5,138 nt of DNA from the NCBI GenBank assembly GCA_013001485.1, contig JABDMN010000221.1, forward strand, positions 1-5,138, written 5' to 3'. Made by a program: the position numbers and the translations under genes. Numbering within the stretch: position 1 is the stretch's first letter; every line of letters starts with the position of its first letter. Positions 1 to 4,630 of the stretch are shown here, in pieces. The notes beneath the pieces were generated by a model. That model searched no databases. It saw only the letters and a program-made list of their open reading frames with translations, and was not told the DNA's origin. The DNA comes from Acidimicrobiia bacterium. Its GTDB lineage: Bacteria; Actinomycetota; Acidimicrobiia; Spongiisociales; UBA5794.

Positions 1-944
1 ACGTACCCCACGACGCCCTCGGGGTCGGCATCGGCTGGTGCGGTCCCGCAGTGCTCCAGCACGGGTCCGAGGATCAGCAGGAACGGCTTCTGCCCGGACT
101 CCTGCGGGGCGACGAGATCTGGTGCCAGATGTTCTCCGAGCCGGGGGCCGGCTCCGACCTCGCCGGTCTCAAGACCCGGGCGACGCCTGACGGTGACGAA
201 TGGGTTCTCAATGGGCAGAAGACGTGGACAACGTTTGCGCAGCATTCCGATTGGGGGCTGTGCATCGCCAGGCACGACGCCGACCTGCCCAAGCACCGGG
301 GCCTGTCGGCCTTCATCGTCGACATGGCCGCCGACGGTGTCGAGTGTCGTCCGGTAAAACAGATGACAGGCTCTCAGAACTTCAACGAGGTCTTCCTCAC
401 CGACGTGCGGGTTTCAGACGACAACCGCATCGGGGACGTAGGGGAGGGGTGGGGAGTCGTCATCACAACCTTTCTGTGGGAGCGCATCAACTTGCTCGCC
501 GGCGGCGAACGCATTCTCGGTGGGCTCCAGGAATTCATCGGCTCTCGAGGGCAACACGCTTCGCCGGAGATCCGTGACCGCCTGGTCGATCTCTATGTGC
601 GGGCTGAAGTGATCCGTTTCTCCACCATGCGGCTGCTCACTGCAGTCTCGGGAGGCGGTCTCCCCGGCCCGGAGGGGTCAACGCTGAAGCTGATGTCGAC
701 GTCCACGCTCAGCGACATCTACGAGCTGGCGCTCGACGCCATGGGGCCTGAGGCGATGCTGTCGCCCGACGTCGCACCGGGCCATGGCGAGTGGCATGCC
801 GGCTTCCTCGGGATGCCGGGGTTGCGGGTGGGCGGGGGCACCGATCAGATCCAGCGCAACATCATCGGAGACAGGGTGCTCGGCCTTCCGCCCGACATCC
901 GGGTCGACAAAGACCTGCCGTTTCGAGAGGTGCCGGGCGCCTAG
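1..944 (+). CDS. Acyl-CoA dehydrogenase, C-terminal part (5' end outside window)
   Basis: This is a flavoprotein that oxidises an acyl-CoA to the trans-2-enoyl-CoA; the substrate cannot be told from sequence. The reading frame is open from base 3, so the gene begins before the window and the GTG at 51 is internal. The FAD/substrate signature CQMFSEPGAGSDLA lies at about 123-164, followed by the family motifs NGQKTWTT and QMTGSQNFNEVF. The C-terminal flavin-contact motif GGTDQIQRNIIGDRVLGLP is near 834-890. The base position used by medium-chain enzymes (Glu just before GT) is Gly here. A Glu in WERIN (codon 480-482) sits where isovaleryl-CoA and long-chain dehydrogenases carry their catalytic base, so I infer an active enzyme of that layout. 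About 313 residues are visible of the usual 380-400. Its stop overlaps that of the convergent neighbour in a CTAG. No partner genes are visible to suggest a pathway. Confidence 0.93.
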   Translation, partial: VPHDALGVGIGWCGPAVLQHGSEDQQERLLPGLLRGDEIWCQMFSEPGAGSDLAGLKTRATPDGDEWVLNGQKTWTTFAQHSDWGLCIARHDADLPKHRGLSAFIVDMAADGVECRPVKQMTGSQNFNEVFLTDVRVSDDNRIGDVGEGWGVVITTFLWERINLLAGGERILGGLQEFIGSRGQHASPEIRDRLVDLYVRAEVIRFSTMRLLTAVSGGGLPGPEGSTLKLMSTSTLSDIYELALDAMGPEAMLSPDVAPGHGEWHAGFLGMPGLRVGGGTDQIQRNIIGDRVLGLPPDIRVDKDLPFREVPGA

Positions 945-1738
945 GTCCGGTCGCGCAGTGTCACTGCCGTGCCAGTGAGCGTGATCAACAGCCGGTCGCC
1001 CAGCGGGGTGTAGTTCATCGAAACACCGATGACGGCGTGGGCTCCTCGTTCAACAGCCTCCTCGACGAGTCCGCGGTAGCCGACATCCCGGCCCTCTGCG
1101 AGCGTCGAGCCGAGGTGGTGGAGGTCACCGCCGTGTGCCTCGATCGCCACCTCTGCTGTCACAACGCCGAGGTAGGTGTCGACCACCCATCGCGAGAGAT
1201 GCTCGGTGGTGGAAATGACGGGTCTCCACATGGCGTCGTCGCGGGTCGCGCCGACCCAGCCTTGAGCAGAGCCTTGCCACTGGGCTCCCCACCGGTCGCC
1301 CATCCCAAAGTGGGTGGTGTCGAGCGTTGCCAGCTCGTCGCGCGCCCGGGGCGTCACGTCCACGATCACATGGAGCGGCTCTTCGCCATCGGCAGGGAGG
1401 GGTCCCGGGGCTGGCCCGGTGGGACGTGGCTGCGGACTGCCCTCTTCGATGTCGATTGCGTCCTCGACCACATCGGCAGTCATCACCTCTACGGCTTCGT
1501 CCTCGGTGGCTGTCGCTATCGGCTCGTCGGGTGGCCGCGCATGACTCGTTGGGGCGTCCCAAGGAAGCTCGTGGCGCTCTGGAGTCGACACCGCAACGGT
1601 CCCGTTGGGTTCGGGCTGCTGGCCGGCCAGCGCCGTCAACGCCTGCTGGAGGCGGCTACGAGGGCGACGTTGGGGAAGCCAGGCTTCCCGGAACGGGCCT
1701 GATTGGCTGTCGGCGTTGGTATCCGATGAGTGTTCCAC
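941..1738 (-). CDS. YbjQ/UPF0145-like (putative heavy-metal-binding) domain protein with long disordered N-terminal region
   Basis: From a GTG at 1738 this gives 265 residues. Residues about 173-260 match the YbjQ/UPF0145 pattern: ISTTEHL, then WVVDTYLGVVTAEV, then a helix, then the hallmark GAHAVIGVS and the closing GTAV. That domain has no established function; the label 'heavy-metal-binding' is historical. Before it lies a basic stretch (PQRRPRSRLQQAL, about 22-34). A Pro- and acid-rich linker with a cluster of Asp/Glu at about 76-100 follows and is probably disordered. A further conserved-looking stretch rich in Trp and Gly precedes the YbjQ part. I see no signal peptide or membrane span. 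The start is uncertain: an ATG at 1774 would add 12 residues and overlap the trmD start head-to-head. I prefer GTG 1738 because a TATCCT hexamer lies just upstream. Neither start has a clear Shine-Dalgarno sequence. Confidence 0.78.
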   Translation of the reverse strand: MEHSSDTNADSQSGPFREAWLPQRRPRSRLQQALTALAGQQPEPNGTVAVSTPERHELPWDAPTSHARPPDEPIATATEDEAVEVMTADVVEDAIDIEEGSPQPRPTGPAPGPLPADGEEPLHVIVDVTPRARDELATLDTTHFGMGDRWGAQWQGSAQGWVGATRDDAMWRPVISTTEHLSRWVVDTYLGVVTAEVAIEAHGGDLHHLGSTLAEGRDVGYRGLVEEAVERGAHAVIGVSMNYTPLGDRLLITLTGTAVTLRDRT

Positions 1739-1748
1739 GGCCTGGCTG

Positions 1749-1758
1749 AGGATACCCT
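1749..1758. promoter_or_regulatory. Putative divergent promoter core with overlapping -10 elements (trmD right, YbjQ-domain gene left)
   Basis: The plus strand has TACCCT at 1753-1758, eight bases before the trmD ATG. The minus strand has TATCCT at 1754-1749, ten bases before the GTG at 1738. Both fit TAnnnT and they share the central TA. No convincing -35 is seen on either side. This is inferred from pattern only. Confidence 0.35.
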
Positions 1759-1766
1759 TGGGCGAG

Positions 1767-2462
1767 ATGCGCATCACCGTCGTAACGATGTTTCCCGAAT
1801 ACCTGGAGTCTCCCCTGGCAACCAGCCTCGTGGGCAAGGCAATCGCCGATGCTGTCGTCGAGGTGGATGTTGTCGATCTCCGACAGTTCGGTGCCGGAGT
1901 CCATCGCACGCTCGACGACGCTCCATTCGGGGGTGGCGCTGGCATGGTGATGATGGCTGAGCCTCTGGCCCAGGCGGTCGAGTCGGTGGAGGAGCCCGGA
2001 CACCGGGTGCTGTTCGCTGCCGCCGGCTCTCCGCTGAAGCAGGAGGACCTCGACCGGTGGGCAGGCATCGAGCATCTCGTTCTGGTGTGCGGCCGGTACG
2101 AAGGCGTCGACGAGCGATTCGCCGATTCGATGGTCGATGAGGAGGTCTCGATCGGCGACTACGTGCTCCTCGGCGGTGAAGCAGCAGCTCTCGCCGTGAT
2201 CGAAGGCGTGGTTCGCCTGGTGCCGGGTGTTCTCGGCAACCCCGAATCCGTCGTGGGGGAGTCGTACCGAGACGGACTCCTCGAGGAGCCGCAATTCACA
2301 CGACCGGCCGAGTGGCGGGGGATTGCGGTCCCGGACGTGCTGGTGTCCGGGAATCACGGCGAGATCGACGCATGGCGGCGTCGGCAGCGCGAGGAGCGGA
2401 CCAGGTCGAGACGTCCCGACCTGTGGGCGCAGTCTGACGATGAGAGTTCGCCAACCACCTGA
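1767..2462 (+). CDS. trmD: tRNA (guanine-37-N1)-methyltransferase TrmD
   Basis: TrmD transfers methyl from S-adenosylmethionine to N1 of G37, next to the anticodon of tRNAs reading CNN codons, and so prevents +1 frameshifting; it acts as a cytosolic dimer. The 231 residues match the family's usual size. The start follows the classic N-terminus [12 protein letters not shown]. Visible motifs are [13 protein letters not shown] (50-62), [10 protein letters not shown] (108-117) and the trefoil-knot loop [11 protein letters not shown] (128-138). RLVPGVLG (150-157) and [11 protein letters not shown] (170-180) follow, then VLVSGNH (191-197) and RTRSRRPDL (211-219). Arg150 aligns with catalytic Arg154 of E. 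coli TrmD. The position of E. coli Asp169, the proposed general base, is Glu165 here. There is no good Shine-Dalgarno sequence at normal distance; a TACCCT hexamer eight bases before ATG suggests leaderless transcription. rplS follows after 43 bases. rimM, the usual upstream neighbour, is absent. Confidence 0.97.
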   Translation: MRITVVTMFPEYLESPLATSLVGKAIADAVVEVDVVDLRQFGAGVHRTLDDAPFGGGAGMVMMAEPLAQAVESVEEPGHRVLFAAAGSPLKQEDLDRWAGIEHLVLVCGRYEGVDERFADSMVDEEVSIGDYVLLGGEAAALAVIEGVVRLVPGVLGNPESVVGESYRDGLLEEPQFTRPAEWRGIAVPDVLVSGNHGEIDAWRRRQREERTRSRRPDLWAQSDDESSPTT

Positions 2463-2470
2463 ACCACCGT

Positions 2471-2476
2471 TACACT
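2471..2476 (+). promoter_or_regulatory. Possible -10 element (TACACT) for rplS
   Basis: TACACT lies in the 43-base trmD-rplS gap. A start about seven bases downstream would leave a leader of roughly 20-25 bases containing the rplS ribosome binding site. A weak TTCGCC at 2447-2452, 18 bases upstream, is the only -35 candidate. It would let L19 be made in excess of TrmD, as is generally needed for a ribosomal protein. Confidence 0.33.
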
Positions 2477-2492
2477 CCCGACGCTTCGTTCT

Positions 2493-2504
2493 GGAGGACC
2501 CTCC
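2493..2504 (+). promoter_or_regulatory. rplS ribosome binding site inside a small inverted repeat
   Basis: GGAGG at 2493-2497 is eight bases before the GTG start, a near-ideal Shine-Dalgarno sequence that fixes the start. It is followed by CCTCC at 2500-2504, so GGAG and CTCC can pair around a four-base loop. This short hairpin would partly mask the site. Confidence 0.7.
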
Positions 2505-2505
2505 C

Positions 2506-2850
2506 GTGAACACGATCGATCACATCGAGTCAGCGCTGCTGCGTGACGACATCCCAGACTTCGCACCTGGAGACACGGTGCGAGTCAACGTTCGCGTGAT
2601 TGAGGGCGGACGAGAGCGCGTACAGGCATACGAGGGCGTTGTCATCGCTCGCAAGGGTGCCGGTGCCCGTGAGACCTTTACCGCCCGCAAGGTGAGCTTT
2701 GGCGTAGGCGTCGAGCGCATCTTCCCGGTGCATGCTCCGATCATCCAGAAGATCGAGGTTCTGCGGAAGGGCAAGGTCCGCCGGGCCAAGCTCTATTACC
2801 TCCGTGACCGGGTGGGTAAGGCCACGCGGATCAAGGAAAAGCGGACCTGA
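2506..2850 (+). CDS. rplS: 50S ribosomal protein L19 (bL19)
   Basis: bL19 is a large-subunit protein located at the interface with the 30S subunit, where it contributes to an intersubunit bridge. The 114-residue product matches the family from end to end. It has the N-terminal helix (VNTIDHIE, read as Met), then [16 protein letters not shown] at about 19-34, then [14 protein letters not shown]. The SH3-like core follows with [21 protein letters not shown], then the basic C-terminus [24 protein letters not shown]. The start is a GTG with GGAGG eight bases upstream. It sits 43 bases after trmD and 35 bases before lepB, the order common in bacteria. A TACACT hexamer before it may give it its own promoter. 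Nothing is abnormal in the protein itself. Confidence 0.98.
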   Translation: MNTIDHIESALLRDDIPDFAPGDTVRVNVRVIEGGRERVQAYEGVVIARKGAGARETFTARKVSFGVGVERIFPVHAPIIQKIEVLRKGKVRRAKLYYLRDRVGKATRIKEKRT

Positions 2851-2873
2851 GCCGCATTCCTGCCACCGAGCGG

Positions 2874-2879
2874 TAACGT
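2874..2879 (+). promoter_or_regulatory. Possible -10 element for leaderless lepB
   Basis: TAACGT ends six bases before the GTG of lepB, the spacing expected if transcription begins at the start codon. No Shine-Dalgarno sequence is present in the 35-base gap. No clear -35 is visible. An imperfect inverted repeat (CGGTAAC and GTTCCG, 2871-2886) overlaps it. Confidence 0.35.
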
Positions 2880-2885
2880 CGTTCC

Positions 2886-3590
2886 GTGACGACTCCTCCA
2901 CCCCAAGAGCCCTCTTCCGAGCTGTACGAGGACGCGCACGACGTCGTCCAGCGTTTGCGACGTGGAGTCAAGGACGACAAAGACCGCGAGCAAGCACATC
3001 GGTCGTTCTGGCGTGAGCTCCCGATCCTCATCCTGATCGCGCTTGTCGCCGCCGTGATCATCAAGACCTTCTTCATCCAGGCGTTCTTCATCCCGAGCGG
3101 CTCGATGCTCGAAACGCTTCAAATCGACGACAGAGTGATGGTCAACAAGCTGTCGTTCACGTTCTCGGACGTTGGGCGAGGCGATGTCGTGGTCTTCGAT
3201 CAGTTCTGCGGCGCCACCGACCCCAATGCTGGCGAGAACGTGGCGGAGAAAGTGTTCCGAAACATCGCAGAGGCGATCGGACTGTCGACGCCCCAGTCGG
3301 ATTTCATCAAGAGAGTCGTCGCCGTTGGGGGTGAGACGCTGGAGATAGCCGATGGTGCCGTCACGATCGACGGCCTCGCCATTGACGAACCGTATCTCCC
3401 GGCTGAGCTGAGCCTTCCATCCAGCCTCAACTACGGGCCGATCACAGTGCCTGAAGACCATGTGTTCGTCATGGGAGACAATCGGGATAACTCGAAGGAC
3501 AGCCGTTCGTGCGGCCCGATCCACCAGGATCAGATCGTCGGCCGGGCGTTCGTGATCATCTGGCCACCGAGCCATTGGTCGGGTCTGTGA
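2886..3590 (+). CDS. lepB: Signal peptidase I (type I leader peptidase)
   Basis: This membrane-bound serine protease removes signal peptides from proteins leaving the Sec and Tat systems; its catalytic domain faces outside the membrane. The 234 residues begin with a hydrophilic, charged cytoplasmic stretch of about 43 residues. One transmembrane helix follows (about 44-63, ELPILILIALVAAVIIK). Box B is IPSGSMLETL with nucleophile Ser73, box C includes RVMVNKLS, and box D FIKRVVAVGGE carries the general base Lys142. Box E is GDNRDNSKDSR (197-207), so the Ser/Lys dyad is intact. A loop of roughly 30 residues (about 107-138) between boxes C and D lengthens the domain, as in other actinobacterial enzymes. 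The GTG start has no Shine-Dalgarno sequence but has TAACGT six bases upstream. It follows rplS by 35 bases. rnhB, often next in actinobacteria, is missing. Confidence 0.96.
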   Translation: MTTPPPQEPSSELYEDAHDVVQRLRRGVKDDKDREQAHRSFWRELPILILIALVAAVIIKTFFIQAFFIPSGSMLETLQIDDRVMVNKLSFTFSDVGRGDVVVFDQFCGATDPNAGENVAEKVFRNIAEAIGLSTPQSDFIKRVVAVGGETLEIADGAVTIDGLAIDEPYLPAELSLPSSLNYGPITVPEDHVFVMGDNRDNSKDSRSCGPIHQDQIVGRAFVIIWPPSHWSGL

Positions 3591-3638
3591 TGACGTGCGT
3601 TCATTTGATAGAAGGTGCGCTGAGGCCTTCCGTCAGTC

Positions 3639-3642
3639 GGAG
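3639..3642 (+). promoter_or_regulatory. Ribosome binding site deciding the DUF2469 start
   Basis: GGAG is six bases before the ATG at 3649. It supports this start over the in-frame GTG at 3595, which would add 18 residues with no family counterpart. Confidence 0.7.
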
Positions 3643-3648
3643 AGAGAG

Positions 3649-3945
3649 ATGAGCGAAGGAGACCTCGAACGGTTCGAGAGCGACGTCGAGCTGAAGATCT
3701 ACCGCGAATACCGCGATGTGCTTCCGATGTTCCGCTACGTGGTCGAGACCGAGCGACGGTTCTATCTCGCCAACTCCGTCCAGATCTCCACGAAGGAGTC
3801 AGGGTCGGCCGTGTACTTCGAGCTCGAGCTGGAGGATGCCTGGGTGTGGGACATGTACCGACCGGCCCGTTTCATCAAGACCGTGAAGGTGATGACCTTT
3901 CGCGACGTCAACGTCGAGGAACTCGAGCCCCCCAACACGATCTGA
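3649..3945 (+). CDS. DUF2469 family protein (actinobacterial, function unknown)
   Basis: The 98-residue product is recognisable as DUF2469, whose mycobacterial member is Rv2901c. Conserved stretches are ELKIYREYRDVL (14-25), YVVETERRFYLANSV (30-44), VYFELELEDAWVWDMYRPARF (55-75) and KVMTFRDVNVEELE (80-93). The family is small, acidic to neutral, without signal peptide or membrane span, and has no demonstrated function. Its steady presence between lepB/rnhB and yraN suggests a link to nucleic-acid or export housekeeping, but that is context only. The ATG start is fixed by GGAG six bases upstream and by the family N-terminus (MSxxDLExxE). It lies 58 bases after lepB, where rnhB stands in many relatives, and runs directly into yraN. 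Confidence 0.93.
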   Translation: MSEGDLERFESDVELKIYREYRDVLPMFRYVVETERRFYLANSVQISTKESGSAVYFELELEDAWVWDMYRPARFIKTVKVMTFRDVNVEELEPPNTI

Positions 3946-3956
3946 GCACCGCCGAG

Positions 3957-4271
3957 TTGGCCCGGCTGGGTGAGGCGATCGCAGGACGATTCCTGGAGAA
4001 GCGAGGTGGGAGAGTCATCGATCGCAACCGCCGGGTGGGACGACACGAGATCGACCTCGTCGTCGAAATGGACGGGATGCTGGTCGCAGTCGAGGTGAAA
4101 ACGCGAAGGTCTGCTGACCCGTCGCTCAACCCGCTGGAGAGGATTGACGCCAGCAAACTGGCATCGCTCCACGAAGCCGCAGCCGCTCTCAGATGCAGTC
4201 GCATCGACGCTGTTGGCGTGACTGCAAGCGAGTTTGGGGTCCGGGTGAGGTGGTTCCCTGATATCGGCTGA
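3957..4271 (+). CDS. yraN: YraN/UPF0102 family protein (RecB-like nuclease fold)
   Basis: The family has a restriction-endonuclease-like fold and is presumed to act on nucleic acids; its biological role is not settled. Numbered from TTG 3957 (104 residues), the family N-terminus is LGEAIAGRFLEKRGG (4-18), then NRRVGRHEIDLVVE (24-37), with VAVEVKTRR at 43-51. The putative metal-binding set Glu31, Asp33, Glu46 and Lys48 is intact. Most relatives have Gly where His30 precedes the Glu. The start is uncertain. No in-frame ATG exists; a GTG at 3846 would overlap the upstream gene by 100 bases. A CTG at 3942 overlaps the upstream stop as CTGA and would add five residues, and TTG 3957 starts 11 bases past that stop. 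None has a Shine-Dalgarno sequence, so translation is probably coupled. The gene ends four bases from a convergent gene. Confidence 0.88.
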   Translation: MARLGEAIAGRFLEKRGGRVIDRNRRVGRHEIDLVVEMDGMLVAVEVKTRRSADPSLNPLERIDASKLASLHEAAAALRCSRIDAVGVTASEFGVRVRWFPDIG

Positions 4272-4282
4272 AGGATCAGCTG
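4265..4282. terminator. Inverted repeat joining two convergent stop codons
   Basis: GCTGA (4267-4271) and TCAGC (4276-4280) are perfect arms around AGGA, extended by a G-T and a C-G pair to 4265/4282. The yraN TGA lies in the left arm and the minus-strand TGA in the right arm. There is no T-tract on either strand, so termination here is only a possibility. Confidence 0.35.
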
Positions 4283-4476
4283 CGGCGTCGGGTTCGCTGC
4301 TCGCGGTACCAGCAGCCCCGGTGCCAGTGACGGCGCAGGTCCGGAGCGAGCTCTGGTATCACGACGACGTGGCCGGTGCCGGGGGAGATCACCGATTCGC
4401 AGCCCGGGCACACGTAGCTCTTCTTGGCTTGATAAGGCTGGACCGGGACGACGATCTCAGGTTCGAGGATGGACAT
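4276..4476 (-). CDS. Small CPGC / HWHxxCW protein, putative zinc-binding
   Basis: This 66-residue protein matches in layout a small conserved actinobacterial family, sometimes mislabelled 'ATP/GTP-binding protein'. Its pattern is KxYxCPGCxxxIxPGTxHVV, a short variable loop, then RRHWHxxCW and a basic tail. Visible are Cys23, Cys26, His36, His50, His52 and Cys55, with the tail REQRTRRRS. The two Cys of CPGC plus His52 and Cys55 could form one zinc site; this is inferred, not shown. There is no signal peptide or membrane span. The ATG at 4476 overlaps the stop of the upstream 36-aa gene as TGATG, which fixes the start and indicates translational coupling. An in-frame GTG at 4494 lies inside that gene and is less likely. 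No function is known to me. Confidence 0.85.
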   Translation of the reverse strand: MSILEPEIVVPVQPYQAKKSYVCPGCESVISPGTGHVVVIPELAPDLRRHWHRGCWYREQRTRRRS

Positions 4477-4586
4477 CAGCCGGCAAAACCCCACACCACG
4501 AGCGCCACGATCACCACGGCAAAGAACACGACGATGGCGATATCGAGCGCGTTTTTCGATTGCGGACGGAACGGGTTGAAGCCCAT
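4476..4586 (-). CDS. 36-residue single-span membrane protein
   Basis: This short gene runs from the ATG at 4586 to the TGA at 4476-4478. The product begins MGFNPFRPQSKNALD, a basic cytoplasmic-style head, and continues into one unbroken hydrophobic stretch of about 20 residues (14-34, rich in Val, Ile, Ala and Phe) ending WGFAG. Positive charges before the span predict the N-terminus inside. The MGFNPFR head plus single helix plus VVW end resembles small unnamed actinobacterial proteins. Its stop overlaps the start of the CPGC protein gene (TGATG), so the two form a transcription and translation unit. There is no Shine-Dalgarno sequence; TACCAT ends six bases before ATG, as for a leaderless gene. 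I do not recognise a function. A membrane partner or anchor for the coupled protein is a guess. Confidence 0.75.
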   Translation of the reverse strand: MGFNPFRPQSKNALDIAIVVFFAVVIVALVVWGFAG

Positions 4587-4592
4587 GCGCGC

Positions 4593-4598
4593 ATGGTA
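4593..4598 (-). promoter_or_regulatory. Possible -10 element (TACCAT) for the two-gene small-protein unit
   Basis: On the minus strand TACCAT ends six bases before the ATG at 4586, consistent with leaderless transcription. It overlaps the left arm of the 4595-4610 inverted repeat, and the expected -35 region falls on the 4613-4622 palindrome. Confidence 0.4.
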
Positions 4599-4610
4599 GG
4601 GAGGCCTACC
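4595..4610. repeat. Perfect inverted repeat GGTAGG-GAGG-CCTACC
   Basis: Six-base perfect arms surround a four-base loop in the 44-base gap between two minus-strand genes. It overlaps the putative -10 of the 36-aa gene, so it could be an operator. As RNA it could be a hairpin after the FG-GAP gene, but no T-run follows. Confidence 0.6.
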
Positions 4611-4612
4611 CG

Positions 4613-4622
4613 CTCAGCTGAG
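4613..4622. repeat. Perfect palindrome CTCAGCTGAG
   Basis: This ten-base dyad has no spacer and lies two bases from the 4595-4610 repeat. It occupies the region where a -35 for the small-protein unit would be expected. A role as a protein-binding site is possible; its sequence alone does not show it. Confidence 0.5.
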
Positions 4623-4630
4623 GATGGCGG

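Noticed and set aside
791..1702. Long plus-strand open frame (303 codons) opposite the YbjQ-domain gene
   Set aside because: The minus strand carries a recognisable YbjQ domain here, while the plus translation is Arg/Gly/His-rich without motifs.
1739..2068. Extension of the YbjQ-domain gene upstream to 2068
   Set aside because: This part runs antisense through the trmD coding region and translates to Ser/Thr/Pro-rich sequence without conservation. A start near 1738-1774 is more economical.
1656..2513. Long minus-strand open frame (285 codons) opposite trmD
   Set aside because: It lies antisense to a clear TrmD gene and its translation has no recognisable domain. High GC makes long antisense frames common.
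2851..2885. Rho-independent terminator between rplS and lepB
   Set aside because: Only an imperfect short inverted repeat is present and no T-run follows it.
2796..3575. Minus-strand open frame (259 codons) opposite lepB
   Set aside because: All signal peptidase I motifs are on the plus strand, and the antisense product shows no domain.
3611..3630. Hairpin GAAGG...CCTTC before the DUF2469 gene
   Set aside because: The stem is only five pairs with a ten-base loop and could easily arise by chance; no regulatory motif accompanies it.
3595..3648. Earlier GTG start for the DUF2469 gene
   Set aside because: The 18 added residues match no family member, and GGAG sits correctly before the ATG at 3649.
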